Shown here: piece after piece, positions 24,606-33,792 of the stretch
Position numbering within the stretch: the first letter of the stretch is position 1
Layout: the number at the start of each line of letters is the position of its first letter
NCBI RefSeq assembly: GCF_026016325.1
Contig: NZ_CP087203.1
Span: 3,720,001 to 3,784,000, forward strand
DNA length: 64,000 nt
Reading direction: 5' to 3'
From: Pseudomonas sp. B21-056
GTDB lineage: Bacteria > Pseudomonadota > Gammaproteobacteria > Pseudomonadales > Pseudomonadaceae
Made by a program: the position numbers and the translations under genes
Notes under the pieces: generated by a model
Seen by the model: the letters and a program-made list of their open reading frames with translations, nothing else
What the model was told of the DNA's origin: nothing
Database searches by the model: none

Positions 24606-25124
24606 CTACTTCAACTCCACCAACCGAAGCGACTGTGCCCCGTCCAGCGACAGGTGAATGGTGGCCGCCCGGCTAGGAAAATTCGGTGCATCGTCGTCGG
24701 TATTTTCCATGACCGGAATATCGATCAAGGTCTGCTCACCCGCCGGATCGCTGACCAGTCTGGCGTCCAGCTTATCGATCGAACGCCAGCTATCGCCACC
24801 GATGCGAACCACGTCCAGCAAGTTGTAATGCTGCTTGCCTTCTTCGTTTTCTTCAGGGGTAAAAGCCGCCAGGTATTGGCTGTAATTGTTGCCCATGCCG
24901 AAACCTTCAATGGTGAATACCGCGAGCGTTACCTCGCTGTCCTCTCCAGTATCCAGCGTCTGCATCAGCGTCGCTTCAGGGTAGCCCGTGGCGTAGCTGT
25001 CCTTGAGGAGCGCCACCAGATGCCTGACCTGTTCCTCCAAGGGTTTTGGAAGGGACTTCGGCTCGGCGGCGTGAGTCAGGGTGCAGGCAAGGAATAAACT
25101 GGCAGTAAGCAGGTGCAATTTCAT
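24606..25124 (-). CDS. Secreted hypothetical protein, 172 residues
   Basis: Function not recognised. A clear signal peptide (MKLHLLTASLFLACTLTHAA, cleavage after THA) indicates export to the periplasm. The mature part is acidic and mixed alpha/beta, with a central YSQYLAAFTPEENEEGKQHY stretch. There is no lipobox and no cysteine pair. It stands alone, about 100 bp upstream of the MarR-GNAT gene on the same strand. Confidence 0.65.
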   Translation of the reverse strand: MKLHLLTASLFLACTLTHAAEPKSLPKPLEEQVRHLVALLKDSYATGYPEATLMQTLDTGEDSEVTLAVFTIEGFGMGNNYSQYLAAFTPEENEEGKQHYNLLDVVRIGGDSWRSIDKLDARLVSDPAGEQTLIDIPVMENTDDDAPNFPSRAATIHLSLDGAQSLRLVELK

Positions 25125-25230
25125 GAAGGAGAAAGTCCGAGGTACGGGAGGTGAGCGCGGATATTAGCGCATCGACAGCATGGTTGATTAGCCTGTCATT
25201 AGCCGACCACGGGCGAGTTGAATGTGCCGC

Positions 25231-25330
25231 CGCAATCGCGAGCAGGCTCGCTCCCACAGGGGATTGGCGGTGGACGCTGCTTCTGGGAACACCTCGGAAA
25301 ACTGTGGGAGCGAGCCTGCTCGCGATTGCG
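25231..25330. repeat. REP pair, outward-facing
   Basis: Inverse REP at 25231-25257 and forward REP at 25304-25330, opposite in order to the other pairs. It fills the gap between the secreted protein and the response regulator. Confidence 0.85.
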
Positions 25331-25353
25331 CTGGGTCAGCTTACGGAGGGAAA

Positions 25354-25734
25354 TCAGGCCGACGTCGACGCTCGATTGCGCAACGCCAAAGTCATCCTCT
25401 GCAGCAACTCGCTTTCCGAAAACGGCTTGTGCAGGACCGGGTACCCGGCGAATTCGCCCGGCACACCACTGGCGCCGTATCCAGTGCTGAACAGGAATGG
25501 GATGCCGCGATTGCGCAGGATCTCGGCCACCGGAAAAACCCGCTCGCCGGCCAGGTTGACGTCCAGGATAGCCAGGTCGATAAGCGCCGCGCTTGCCTGG
25601 TCCTGTGCCGTTGCGAGCCGGGCAACCGAGGCCACGACTTCACAGCCGAAGTCTTCCAGCATTTCCTCGATCAACATGGCAATCGCGCCTTCGTCCTCGA
25701 CGACGAGCACCCTGACTCCAGCGAATGGAGCCAT
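25354..25734 (-). CDS. Single-domain response regulator
   Basis: A stand-alone receiver domain of 126 residues with no output domain. The acidic pocket (VVEDE), phospho-acceptor Asp58 (LAILDVNLAG) and the conserved Lys (HKPFSE) are all present, so it should be phosphorylated. Its ATG is only two bases after the stop of the HWE kinase gene, so the two are a pair; such small receivers often act as phosphate sinks or by protein contact. The start at 25734 is chosen for a GGAG site in the overlapping kinase end. Confidence 0.85.
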   Translation of the reverse strand: MAPFAGVRVLVVEDEGAIAMLIEEMLEDFGCEVVASVARLATAQDQASAALIDLAILDVNLAGERVFPVAEILRNRGIPFLFSTGYGASGVPGEFAGYPVLHKPFSESELLQRMTLALRNRASTSA

Positions 25735-25736
25735 GC

Positions 25737-27530
25737 CTAGGCTCCGATCAGAAACGAGAAACGGCAGCAAACCCCCTCCGGGGCGAAGCTCAGGTCGAAC
25801 TTGCCTCCCAGGTCGCGCTCGATGCAGCGCTTCATCAATCGCGAGCCCAGCCCTTCGCGCTCCGGTCGGGCCACCAGTGGTCCGCCCTGTTCGCGCCAGT
25901 CCAGGGTCAGCAACGTGCCGTCTGGCTGGGGCTGCAGGTCCCAGGTTACCGAAAGCGTGCCCGTTTCGACGGACATCGAGCCGTATTTGAGCGCGTTGAT
26001 TGCCAGTTCGTTAAGGGTCATCGTGAAGTTGAGCGCCACCCGGGTGCCGACGTCGATGGAAGCGCCCTCGATCGTGATGCGATCGGGCTCGAGCCCGAAG
26101 ACCGGCATCAGCACTTCATTGGCCAGGGAGTCCAGGGGGGTATTTTCCCAATGCCGTTTCGTCAGCAGGTCATGGGCCCGCGACAGCGCCAGCAACCGGG
26201 CTTCGAACCGCCGGTAGCCGTCTTTGGCATCGTCTGCATTGCGTGCGGTCTGGGCCGCCAGGGATTGCACCGTGGCCAGGGTGTTCTTGACCCGGTGATT
26301 GAGCTCGTCGATCAAGGTCTTCTGGCGGTTTTCCGCCTGCTTGCGCTCGGTAATGTCCACCAGCATGTTGATCGCGCCCACCAGGTTGCCATCGGCATCA
26401 TGGAGAGGCGTGGGATAAGGGTTGAACGGCACACGGGTGCCATCCGGGCGCTGGGCGATAGCCTCGGCACCGCGAATCGCCCGGTTCTCCTTCAACGCCA
26501 CCGCCATGGGGCATTGGTCGTGGGGAAGCGGGCTTCCATCGGTGTTGAACAGCTTCCAGGTCACGCACCACATGTCGCCCAACTCGGGGGTGCGCCCGGA
26601 CAATTCGACCGCCGCACGGTTGTAGAAGGTGATGCGGCCTTCCGCGTCGGTGGTATAGACCGCCGCGGGCAGTGCTTCAAGCACATTGCGCATATGCCGT
26701 TCGCTCTCGCGAACCTGGTTTTCCATTCGCTGCGCGAGGGTGACGTCAAGGGTGAAACATCGGGTGTTGAAGAGTTTTCCGTCCTCGAACCGCCCATTCG
26801 AGGTGATCGTGACATGCTTGATGGAGCCATCCCTGGCCCGCAAGCGCGCCGGGTAGTTCTCCAGGCAATCGCCACTGCCCAGTTTATTGAGAATGTCGCC
26901 AATGACCGGCTCATCGACATGAAACTCGGTGATGTGACGGCCGATGTATTCTTCTGCCGAATAACCCAGCAGGGCCAGCTCGGCCTTGTTGGCACGCAGG
27001 ATGATGCCCTCGCCACTGACGATATGCAGGCCCACGGCGCTGTTTTCGAAGAAGTCCTCAAGGTCGGCGCTCTTGCGTCGAAGCTCCGCGGCCATGGCGT
27101 GCTGGGCAGAGACGTCCTGGAAGCAATTGATCACCCCTTGGATGACCCCTCGCCGGTCTTTCAAAGCCCGGATGTTCATGAGCGCCACGAATCGCGATCC
27201 GTCCGGGCGCTGGATGACGATTTCCTGGTTGCGCGTCACAACACCCGTCTTGAGCGCCGAGGCGGTCGGGCAATCTTCGAACGCCAACGGCGTACCGTCG
27301 GTCAAGAACAAGCGATGGGAACCGCAGAAGCGATCCCCGTTCACCCCAAGTTCCGGCCTGCGCCCCCACAGCTCAGCCGCCTCACTGTTGTACCTGACGA
27401 GCCAACCTTCGTGGTCGCACAGATACACCGCACCGGGAATCGCCTCGAGCGCGTTCGCACCAATCGAGACGAGGCTTTCGTACTCGCTCGGCACCAGTGT
27501 TTCCCTGGGGAGTTCTTCAACGTTTGACAT
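25737..27530 (-). CDS. PAS-domain sensor histidine kinase, HWE/HisKA_2 family
   Basis: A soluble kinase of 597 residues with no membrane segment. Three PAS domains follow one another (about residues 20-145, 150-275 and 290-400). The HWE-type core has the phospho-acceptor His in DELNHRVKNTLATVQSLA, a shortened N-box TLNELAINALKYGSM, and the W-x-E signature in LDWREQGGP. HWE kinases sense light, redox or small ligands through PAS; no LOV cysteine motif (NCRFLQ) is present, so light sensing is not supported. The ATG at 27530 has a GAGGA site six bases upstream. The partner is the small receiver directly downstream. Confidence 0.88.
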   Translation of the reverse strand: MSNVEELPRETLVPSEYESLVSIGANALEAIPGAVYLCDHEGWLVRYNSEAAELWGRRPELGVNGDRFCGSHRLFLTDGTPLAFEDCPTASALKTGVVTRNQEIVIQRPDGSRFVALMNIRALKDRRGVIQGVINCFQDVSAQHAMAAELRRKSADLEDFFENSAVGLHIVSGEGIILRANKAELALLGYSAEEYIGRHITEFHVDEPVIGDILNKLGSGDCLENYPARLRARDGSIKHVTITSNGRFEDGKLFNTRCFTLDVTLAQRMENQVRESERHMRNVLEALPAAVYTTDAEGRITFYNRAAVELSGRTPELGDMWCVTWKLFNTDGSPLPHDQCPMAVALKENRAIRGAEAIAQRPDGTRVPFNPYPTPLHDADGNLVGAINMLVDITERKQAENRQKTLIDELNHRVKNTLATVQSLAAQTARNADDAKDGYRRFEARLLALSRAHDLLTKRHWENTPLDSLANEVLMPVFGLEPDRITIEGASIDVGTRVALNFTMTLNELAINALKYGSMSVETGTLSVTWDLQPQPDGTLLTLDWREQGGPLVARPEREGLGSRLMKRCIERDLGGKFDLSFAPEGVCCRFSFLIGA

Positions 27531-27940
27531 CAGTGATCCTCGATCCACCTGGCTAACCTGCCCTTGCTGTCCATCGCCCCATGCGTATGCCCGTGTCGAC
27601 AGTGCCGGCTCGAACAACGCACTCTGAAGTCAGGTGGGGGTATCTTGCATGCAGCTACAATGGAGTCTAGATCCCTAATCGTCGTACGAGTTCAGGTTAA
27701 CTTGGTACAACCGTTCTGCACTCAAAAACGCAGCCGATCGTGATGAGCGTGAAGTCCTGGCGGCCTCTTTCGAGCAGTTGCTTCAAAATGGTTTTGTAGG
27801 GTGGTAGCTTCTCCCGTCTCACATCACCCGGTTGCCGGGCGAAAAACCTGGCCTCCACCCATTGGCCCCATTGACGTAAGGCTCATATCAGCGTGACGCC
27901 AGACAATGCTCGCAGCCTCCACGACTCCCCTCGTCAAACC
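27531..27940. other. Divergent intergenic region without a recognised gene
   Basis: About 410 bases between the kinase (minus) and a lipoprotein gene (plus). It must hold both promoters, but I see no convincing consensus, no REP and no stable long hairpin. The patch 27700-27720 (GGTTAACTTGGTACAACC) is the only notable partial palindrome. Confidence 0.4.
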
Positions 27941-28498
27941 ATGAAAACAAGAACATCCGCGCGCGGCACAGGCATCGCGATAGCGCTAAGCGCCCTCCTG
28001 GTTGCCTGTGGGTCACATGCCCAAATGCGTGAGCGAACGCCTTCCTTGCCTGCTGCCCACAACACCGTGATGGTGCCGCCGATCGTGTATGGGAGTTACC
28101 GGGGCATCCAGCTGTCTGAGTCCGATGATGCGTGCGGCGTGCCGGGCCCGTTGCGCCAGGCGGTGGAAGAGGAACTGCAAGCGCGGCATAAATCCGTGCT
28201 CTCCGTGCCGGGTGCCGGCATGGGTGCCACCCCTTCGCTGAAGATCGAGATCATCGACATCGTGACCGTCAGCGCCGGCGGCCCAACCATCGTGGTCATT
28301 CGTGCCGTGCTTGACCGGCCTGGGCTGCCGGCAGCGCAGTTCACAGCGCAGCGCCAGATGCACACCCCACACTCCGGCATCACGGCGCAAACCACTGAAT
28401 GCAGCGCGATGGAAGGACTGACTCGCAAACTGGGTGTGGACATCGCGAAATGGATGCTCAAACCGACGGACGGGGTGTTTCTGGTAAACGGCCGGTGA
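27941..28498 (+). CDS. Putative lipoprotein, 185 residues
   Basis: Function not recognised. The N-terminus has a lipoprotein signal with lipobox LVAC (hydrophobic stretch, then Cys at about residue 22), so it is likely lipidated and held at the membrane. The mature part has two cysteines (DACGVPGP and TTECSAM) that could bridge, and a strand-rich centre (LKIEIIDIVTVSAGGPTIVVI). The ATG at 27941 is chosen because it gives the signal peptide; the ribosome site is weak. It stands alone before the YeeE/YedE pair. Confidence 0.65.
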   Translation: MKTRTSARGTGIAIALSALLVACGSHAQMRERTPSLPAAHNTVMVPPIVYGSYRGIQLSESDDACGVPGPLRQAVEEELQARHKSVLSVPGAGMGATPSLKIEIIDIVTVSAGGPTIVVIRAVLDRPGLPAAQFTAQRQMHTPHSGITAQTTECSAMEGLTRKLGVDIAKWMLKPTDGVFLVNGR

Positions 28499-28573
28499 CA
28501 GAACATCGACTGCAGCCATGGGCAATATCGCAAGTACACTACAGCGGCCCGGAACACTGATCGGAGAAGCTTG

Positions 28574-29008
28574 ATGAGCATCGACTGGCTGAACTTCACA
28601 CCCTGGTCATCCCTGGCAGGCGGCGCATTGATCGGCTTGGCTGCCAGCCTGTTCGTGGTCGCCAATGGGCGTATTGCCGGCGTCAGCGGCCTGATTGGCG
28701 GCCTTTTGCAGCGCAGCCGCGAGGGTGCGGGCGAGAAGGTACTGTTTCTCCTGGGACTGCTTGTCGCGCCGCTGGTGTGGGGTTTGTTCGCCCTTGCGCC
28801 ACGGATCGAATTCCAGACCGGCGGGGTCGGGCTGGTGGTCGCAGGCCTGTTGGTAGGCATTGGCACCCGCTACGGCTCGGGCTGCACCAGTGGCCATGGG
28901 GTGTGCGGCATTTCACGGCTCTCGCCGCGGTCGATGGTCGCCACCGTGTGCTTCATGTTCTGCGGCTTCGTGACCGTGTTTGTCCTGCGCCATGGGTTGG
29001 GAGCTTGA
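28574..29008 (+). CDS. YeeE/YedE family membrane protein, N-terminal half-transporter
   Basis: A 144-residue, four-helix membrane protein with the hallmark GIGTRYGSGCTSGHGVCGIS, whose cysteines line the path in YeeE-type thiosulfate/sulfur carriers. In E. coli and related YeeE the two halves are fused; here they are two genes, this and the next, two bases apart. The ATG at 28574 is preferred to the TTG just before it. The likely role is import of a sulfur species, or sulfur trafficking. Confidence 0.85.
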   Translation: MSIDWLNFTPWSSLAGGALIGLAASLFVVANGRIAGVSGLIGGLLQRSREGAGEKVLFLLGLLVAPLVWGLFALAPRIEFQTGGVGLVVAGLLVGIGTRYGSGCTSGHGVCGISRLSPRSMVATVCFMFCGFVTVFVLRHGLGA

Positions 29009-29010
29009 AC

Positions 29011-29430
29011 ATGCTGAAGTTGATTGCGTTCATCGCTGGCCTGCTGTTCGGTCTCGGCTTGCTCCTGGCGGGCATGACCAATCCGACCAAGGTGTTGGCT
29101 TTCCTCGATTTGAGCGGCGCCTGGGACCCGTCCCTGGCCTTGGTGATGCTCGGGGCGATTGGCGTCGCCATCGGTCCGCTGACCTGGGCCAGCCGACAAT
29201 CGCGCTCGCTGCTGGGAGCCACGATGCAGTTACCGGTCAAGCGCGAACTGGACCGGCGCCTGATCGGCGGCAGCCTGGTGTTCGGCGTCGGCTGGGGCAT
29301 CGCGGGCATCTGCCCCGGCCCCGCCGTGACCACACTGTTGACCGGGCACTGGCAGGTCATTGTCTTCACGTTGGCGATGCTGGCGGGCATGGCGGTGTTT
29401 TCTGTTCTGGAAAACCGCCGGCGCCCTTGA
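29011..29430 (+). CDS. YeeE/YedE-associated membrane protein (second half, DUF6691-like)
   Basis: A 139-residue membrane protein forming the partner half of the YeeE/YedE pair. It carries GLLLAGMTNPTKVLAFLDL near residue 15 and GWGIAGICPGPAVTTLLTG near residue 100, where the Cys corresponds to the transport cysteine of the second half. It starts two bases after the first half's stop, so both are made together. It ends four bases before the end of the convergent arsJ. Confidence 0.85.
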   Translation: MLKLIAFIAGLLFGLGLLLAGMTNPTKVLAFLDLSGAWDPSLALVMLGAIGVAIGPLTWASRQSRSLLGATMQLPVKRELDRRLIGGSLVFGVGWGIAGICPGPAVTTLLTGHWQVIVFTLAMLAGMAVFSVLENRRRP

Positions 29431-29434
29431 AATC

Positions 29435-30652
29435 TCAATGATCCGCGTGACGGGGCAATGCGATGGAAATCAGCGCGGCGAGCAGGACAAAGCCGCTGGA
29501 GATCCATAGGCAGGCCTGCAACCCATGAACCTGATACACCCAGCCGGACAGCAGCGTGCCGATCAATCGGCCCATGGCGTTGGACATGTAGTAGAACCCC
29601 ACGTCCAGCGACACGCCGTCCTCCTTGGCATAGGACACGATCAAGTAGCTGTGCAAGGACGAATTCACCGCGAACAACGCACCAAACACTGCCAGCCCGC
29701 CGAGCAGCACCGCCGGTTGCGACAGGCCGCTGTCCAGGCCCAGCGCAATCGCCATAGGCAGGCCCGCCAGTGCCAGCGCCCAGAGCAATGCGCCGCGACC
29801 GTCCGGTACATGCCCACGTTTCTTGCCGGTGATGTAAGGCGCGAACGACTGCACGAGGCCGTAGCCGATCACCCAGGCGGCGAGGAAACTGCCGACCTTC
29901 CAGAAGTCCCAGGCAAAGACGCTGCTCAGGTAGACCGGCAAGGCCACCACGAACCAGACGTCGCGAGCCCCGAACAGGAACATCCGCGCCGCCGAGAGGA
30001 TATTGATCGCGCGGCTCTTGGACAGCAGGTCGCGAAACCTGGGCTTGGCCTTCGCCTTGCCCAGGTCCTGCTTCAGCAGGATCAGGCTGCCGATCCAGAT
30101 CAGTCCCAATGCAGTGGCCATCGCCAGCAGCGCCCCGCTGAACCCCATCGAAGCCAGCAAGGCGCCGCCGAGGAAAAAGCCCACGCCCTTGAGGGCATTT
30201 TTCGAGCCGGTGAGCATCGCCACCCACCGGTAGAGCGTGCCCTGTTGTCCGTCGGGAACCAGCAGCTTGAGGGTGCTTTTGGCACTCATCTTGTTCAGGT
30301 CCTTGGCGATCCCGGACAGGGCCTGGGCGGTCATCACCCAGGGAACGGTCAGCCACACGTCCGGTACCGTCAACATGAGCAATGCCAGCACCTGCATGCC
30401 CAGACCAATGTTCATGGTGCGGTTCAAACCCAACCGGGCACCAAGATAACCGCCCACCAGGTTGGTGATGACGCCGAAGAGTTCGTAAAACAGGAACAGC
30501 GCAGCGATTTGCAGCGGGCTATAGCCCGACGCGTGAAAATGCAGCACCACCAACATGCGCAAGGCGCCGTCGGTGAGGGTGAAAGCCCAGTAGTTGCCGG
30601 TGACGAGCAGGTATTGCCGCACTTCTGGAGCGAGAGCCGCCAGGGTTTTCAT
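29435..30652 (-). CDS. arsJ: Organoarsenical efflux permease ArsJ (MFS)
   Basis: A 405-residue major facilitator protein with about twelve helices. ArsJ exports 1-arseno-3-phosphoglycerate, the unstable product made when GAPDH uses arsenate instead of phosphate, and so detoxifies arsenate. The text [20 protein letters not shown] and the N-terminus [20 protein letters not shown] fit ArsJ. Its ATG overlaps the stop of the adjacent GAPDH gene (30649-30652), the diagnostic arsJ neighbour. No arsR, arsC or acr3 gene is within the window. Confidence 0.9.
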   Translation of the reverse strand: MKTLAALAPEVRQYLLVTGNYWAFTLTDGALRMLVVLHFHASGYSPLQIAALFLFYELFGVITNLVGGYLGARLGLNRTMNIGLGMQVLALLMLTVPDVWLTVPWVMTAQALSGIAKDLNKMSAKSTLKLLVPDGQQGTLYRWVAMLTGSKNALKGVGFFLGGALLASMGFSGALLAMATALGLIWIGSLILLKQDLGKAKAKPRFRDLLSKSRAINILSAARMFLFGARDVWFVVALPVYLSSVFAWDFWKVGSFLAAWVIGYGLVQSFAPYITGKKRGHVPDGRGALLWALALAGLPMAIALGLDSGLSQPAVLLGGLAVFGALFAVNSSLHSYLIVSYAKEDGVSLDVGFYYMSNAMGRLIGTLLSGWVYQVHGLQACLWISSGFVLLAALISIALPRHADH

Positions 30653-31659
30653 GGGTGCCCGGCCAGACCGACCATCCGCGCCAGCTCGACGGTGCGGTTG
30701 GCATAGCCCCACTCATTGTCGTACCAGGCATAGAGCTTGACCTGGGTGCCGTTGATGACCAGGGTCGACAGCGCATCGATGATGGATGAGCGCGGGTCGG
30801 TCCGGTAGTCGATGGATACCAGGGGCCGCTCTTCGAAACCGAGGATGTCTTTCAATTCGTTCTCGGAAGCGTCCTTGAGCAGTTGATTCACTTCTTCGGC
30901 CGTGGTGGCTCGCTCGACCTCGAAGACGCAATCGGTCAGCGAAGCATTGGCCAGGGGCACGCGCACGGCGTGACCGTTCAGGCGCCCGCGCAGCTCGGGG
31001 AAGATCTCCGCGATGGCGGTAGCCGAGCCGGTGCTGGTGGGGATCAGGCTCATGCCCGAGGCACGGGCGCGGCGTAGGTCCTTGTGGGGTTGATCGAGGA
31101 GGCTCTGGGTGTTGGTGAGGTCATGGATGGTGGTGATCGAGCCGTGGCGGATGCCGAGCTTTTCGTGGATGACCTTGACCACCGGTGCCAAGCAGTTGGT
31201 GGTGCAGGACGCGGCGGTGACGATGGGATGCTCGGCGGGTTTGAACAGGTGGTGATTGACGCCCATGACGATGTTCAGCGCGCCCTTCTCCTTCACCGGG
31301 GCGCTGACCACGACACGCTTCACGCCTTGGTCGAGGTAGGCCTGAAGCACCGCGACGGTCTTCATCTTGCCGCTGGCTTCGATCACCAGATCGCAGGCTG
31401 ACCAGTCGGTGTCGGCAATGTTCTTGTTGCCCGTCACCTTGATCCGCTTGCCCTCGATAAGGATGTCGTCGCCGGCTGCCTCGGCCTGGTGGTTCCAGCG
31501 GCCGTGCACGGAATCGAAGTTCAACAGGTGCGCATGGGTGGCCGCGTCACCGGCCGGGTCGTTGACCTGCACAAACTCGAACGCCGGCCAATGCCAGGCG
31601 GCCCGCAGCGCCAGGCGACCGATCCGGCCAAAACCATTGATGCCCACTTTGATCGTCAT
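30649..31659 (-). CDS. ArsJ-associated glyceraldehyde-3-phosphate dehydrogenase
   Basis: A 336-residue GAPDH paralogue dedicated to arsenate detoxification with ArsJ. It shows the NAD-binding start [18 protein letters not shown], the catalytic Cys in [13 protein letters not shown], the phosphate/arsenate-site text [20 protein letters not shown] and the C-terminal [11 protein letters not shown]. The start is uncertain. The ATG at 31659 gives a normal GAPDH N-terminus but has no good ribosome site. An in-frame ATG at 31710 has GAGGG seven bases before it but would add 17 unusual residues and place a possible ArsR operator inside the gene. Confidence 0.9.
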   Translation of the reverse strand: MTIKVGINGFGRIGRLALRAAWHWPAFEFVQVNDPAGDAATHAHLLNFDSVHGRWNHQAEAAGDDILIEGKRIKVTGNKNIADTDWSACDLVIEASGKMKTVAVLQAYLDQGVKRVVVSAPVKEKGALNIVMGVNHHLFKPAEHPIVTAASCTTNCLAPVVKVIHEKLGIRHGSITTIHDLTNTQSLLDQPHKDLRRARASGMSLIPTSTGSATAIAEIFPELRGRLNGHAVRVPLANASLTDCVFEVERATTAEEVNQLLKDASENELKDILGFEERPLVSIDYRTDPRSSIIDALSTLVINGTQVKLYAWYDNEWGYANRTVELARMVGLAGHP

Positions 31660-31671
31660 GCTGTCTGAACC

Positions 31672-31695
31672 CATATGCGAAAAACCGAATATATG
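31672..31695. promoter_or_regulatory. Possible ArsR-type operator
   Basis: A 24-bp imperfect palindrome: CATAT at one end, ATATG at the other, with CG pairs and a run of five A/T bases between. This resembles ArsR boxes (ATATxCG, T-run, CGxATAT) and lies just upstream of the gapdh-arsJ start. A trans-acting ArsR would be needed. Confidence 0.35.
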
Positions 31696-31773
31696 TTTTC
31701 CCGTATGCATTGGGAAGCCCTCTTGGCTGCACGCGGGTGCGGACTGGGAATAGCGGTGGGTCAGTTGCCGCCG

Positions 31774-31874
31774 CCATCGCGAGCAGGCTCGCTCCCACAG
31801 GGTTCCGCGTCGTGCATAAATACTGCATACACCGCAGCTCCAGTGTGGGAGCGAGCCTGCTCGCGATAGCGGTG
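31774..31874. repeat. REP pair, outward-facing
   Basis: Inverse REP at 31774-31798 and forward REP at 31845-31874 in the gap between gapdh and the divergent amidase. The rest of 31875-32028 shows no gene. Confidence 0.85.
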
Positions 31875-32028
31875 GTCCAGCTTGCATCAATGTCGAATGT
31901 GCTGTGGTTGATTTGAGAACCCTCCAGCCACTCTCTCGTAGTAAAGTGCGCGGCAATCGAATGAGAATCCATTTTGAGAGGCCCAGGGTGTCCAACCTCC
32001 ATCTCTCGTCATCCGCAGCGATAACAAC

Positions 32029-33738
32029 ATGATTGAAATCACTGAAGTTTCCATTGCCCAACTGCGCGCCGCGCTCGAATCCGGGCAGACAACAGCGGTA
32101 GAGCTGGTCCAGGCCTATCTCGCCCGGATCGAGGCCTACGATGGGCCGGACACGTCCACCGCCCTCAACGCAGTCGTGGTGCGAAACCCCGAGGCGTTGC
32201 AGGAGGCACAGGCGTCCGATGCCCGTCGGGCCCAGGGCAAGACGCTGGGTCCCCTCGATGGCATTCCCTACACCGCCAAGGACAGTTATCTGGTGAAGGG
32301 CCTCAGCGCGGCCTCCGGCAGTCCCGCCTTCAAGGACCTGATTGCCTACCGCGATGCATTCACCATCGAGCGGCTGCGCGGTGCCGGGGCGATCTGCCTG
32401 GGCAAGACCAATATGCCGCCCATGGCCAACGGCGGCATGCAGCGCGGCGTGTATGGCCGTGCCGAGAGCCCGTACAACGGCGACTATCTCACCGCACCGT
32501 TTGCATCGGGCTCCTCGAACGGCGCCGGCACTGCAACGGCGGCCAGTTTCGCGGCATTCGGCCTGGCCGAAGAAACCTGGTCGAGCGGACGCGGCCCGGC
32601 CTCGAACAATGGCTTGTGTGCCTACACGCCTTCGCGCGGCGTGATCTCGGTGCGCGGCAACTGGCCGCTGACGCCGACGATGGACGTGGTCGTGCCTTAC
32701 GCCCGGACCATGGCCGATCTGCTCGAAGTACTGGATGTGGTGGTCGCCCAGGACTCGGACACACGCGGTGACCTGTGGCGCCTGCAACCCTGGGTGCCCA
32801 TTCCTAGCGTCGACACCGTGCGGCCCGCCTCCTACCCGGCGCTCGCCGCCACTTCTGCAGCACTGGCAGGTATCCGCTTCGGCGTTCCGCGCATGTACAT
32901 CAACGCCGATCCCGACGCCGGCACGGCCGAAGCGCCCGGCATCGGCGGTCCGACCGGGCAACGCATCATCACCCGGCCGTCGGTGATCGCACTCTGGGAG
33001 GAAGCCCGCAAAGCCCTCGAAGCCTGTGGCGCCGAAGTGGTCGAGGTGGATTTCCCGCTGGTATCCAACTGCGAGGGCGACCGTCCCGGCGCACCGACGG
33101 TGTTTACCCGGGGCCTGGTGTCCAAGGAATTCCTCCACCACGAACTGTGGGACCTGTCGGCCTGGGCGTTCGATGATTTCCTGCGGGCCAACGGTGATCC
33201 GAAACTCAATCGTCTGGCCGACGTGAACGGCCCGCTGATCTTCCCTCACGACCCGGGCACCCTGCCCAACCGCGAGGACGACCTGGCCGCCGGCATGGAC
33301 GAATACGTGAAAATGGCCGAACGCGGTATCACGCCCTGGAACCAGATCCCGACCTTGCCGGACGGCCTGCGGGGGCTGGAAAAGACCCGTCAGATCGACC
33401 TTGAAGACTGGATGAAGCAGCTTGGACTCGACGCGGTGATCTTCCCCACCGTCGCCGACGTCGGGCCGGCGGACGCCGACGTCAACCCGGCCTCTGCCGA
33501 CATCGCCTGGAGCAACGGCGTCTGGGTCGCCAACGGCAACCTCGCCATCCGCCACCTGGGCGTGCCTACCGTCACGGTGCCGATGGGCGTCATGGCGGAC
33601 ATCGGCATGCCGGTCGGGTTGACGTTTGCCGGTCCTGCCTATGACGACTCGAAGCTGCTGCGCCTGGCCTCGGCATTCGAGTCCATCGGATCGAAACGCT
33701 TGGTACCGCCGCGTACGCCGCCGTTGTCGACTCGCTGA
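32029..33738 (+). CDS. Amidase signature family hydrolase
   Basis: A 569-residue amidase. The Ser-cisSer-Lys triad can be placed: Lys in [14 protein letters not shown] (near residue 84), the cis-Ser in [10 protein letters not shown] (near 164), and the nucleophile Ser in [12 protein letters not shown] (near 189, where the usual text is DTGGSIRxPA). The C-terminal part has the family [10 protein letters not shown]. The substituted ETWSSG in place of DTGGS is a variant seen in some members, so activity is likely but the substrate unknown. It is transcribed away from gapdh-arsJ and meets trehalase tail to tail at a strong hairpin. Confidence 0.85.
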   Translation: MIEITEVSIAQLRAALESGQTTAVELVQAYLARIEAYDGPDTSTALNAVVVRNPEALQEAQASDARRAQGKTLGPLDGIPYTAKDSYLVKGLSAASGSPAFKDLIAYRDAFTIERLRGAGAICLGKTNMPPMANGGMQRGVYGRAESPYNGDYLTAPFASGSSNGAGTATAASFAAFGLAEETWSSGRGPASNNGLCAYTPSRGVISVRGNWPLTPTMDVVVPYARTMADLLEVLDVVVAQDSDTRGDLWRLQPWVPIPSVDTVRPASYPALAATSAALAGIRFGVPRMYINADPDAGTAEAPGIGGPTGQRIITRPSVIALWEEARKALEACGAEVVEVDFPLVSNCEGDRPGAPTVFTRGLVSKEFLHHELWDLSAWAFDDFLRANGDPKLNRLADVNGPLIFPHDPGTLPNREDDLAAGMDEYVKMAERGITPWNQIPTLPDGLRGLEKTRQIDLEDWMKQLGLDAVIFPTVADVGPADADVNPASADIAWSNGVWVANGNLAIRHLGVPTVTVPMGVMADIGMPVGLTFAGPAYDDSKLLRLASAFESIGSKRLVPPRTPPLSTR

Positions 33739-33744
33739 AAGCAA

Positions 33745-33772
33745 AGGGTGACGGGGCTTTCCCCGTCACCCT
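33745..33772. terminator. Bidirectional hairpin between amidase and trehalase
   Basis: AGGGTGACGGGG, a four-base CTTT loop, then CCCCGTCACCCT: a perfect 12-bp GC-rich stem. It lies 6 bp after the amidase stop and 20 bp after the trehalase stop. On the minus strand it is followed by TTTGC, a short U tract. Confidence 0.7.
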
Positions 33773-33792
33773 GACGTCCCCAAACAAGGCCA

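Noticed and set aside
25737..27530. Light-sensing LOV domain in the HWE kinase
   Set aside because: HWE kinases often carry LOV domains, but no NCRFLQ-type flavin cysteine motif is present in any of the three PAS domains.
31660..31713. Long symmetric operator extending from 31680 to 31713
   Set aside because: Position-by-position comparison with its reverse complement gave few matches outside the 24-bp core, so only the core is listed.
30649..33744. A 1,031-codon minus-strand frame that would fuse GAPDH to a long N-terminal part
   Set aside because: The extra part is antisense to the amidase gene and runs through REP sequence; the GAPDH fold begins at 31659. The same reasoning shortens the binding-protein, permease, sfnG and cheA frames.
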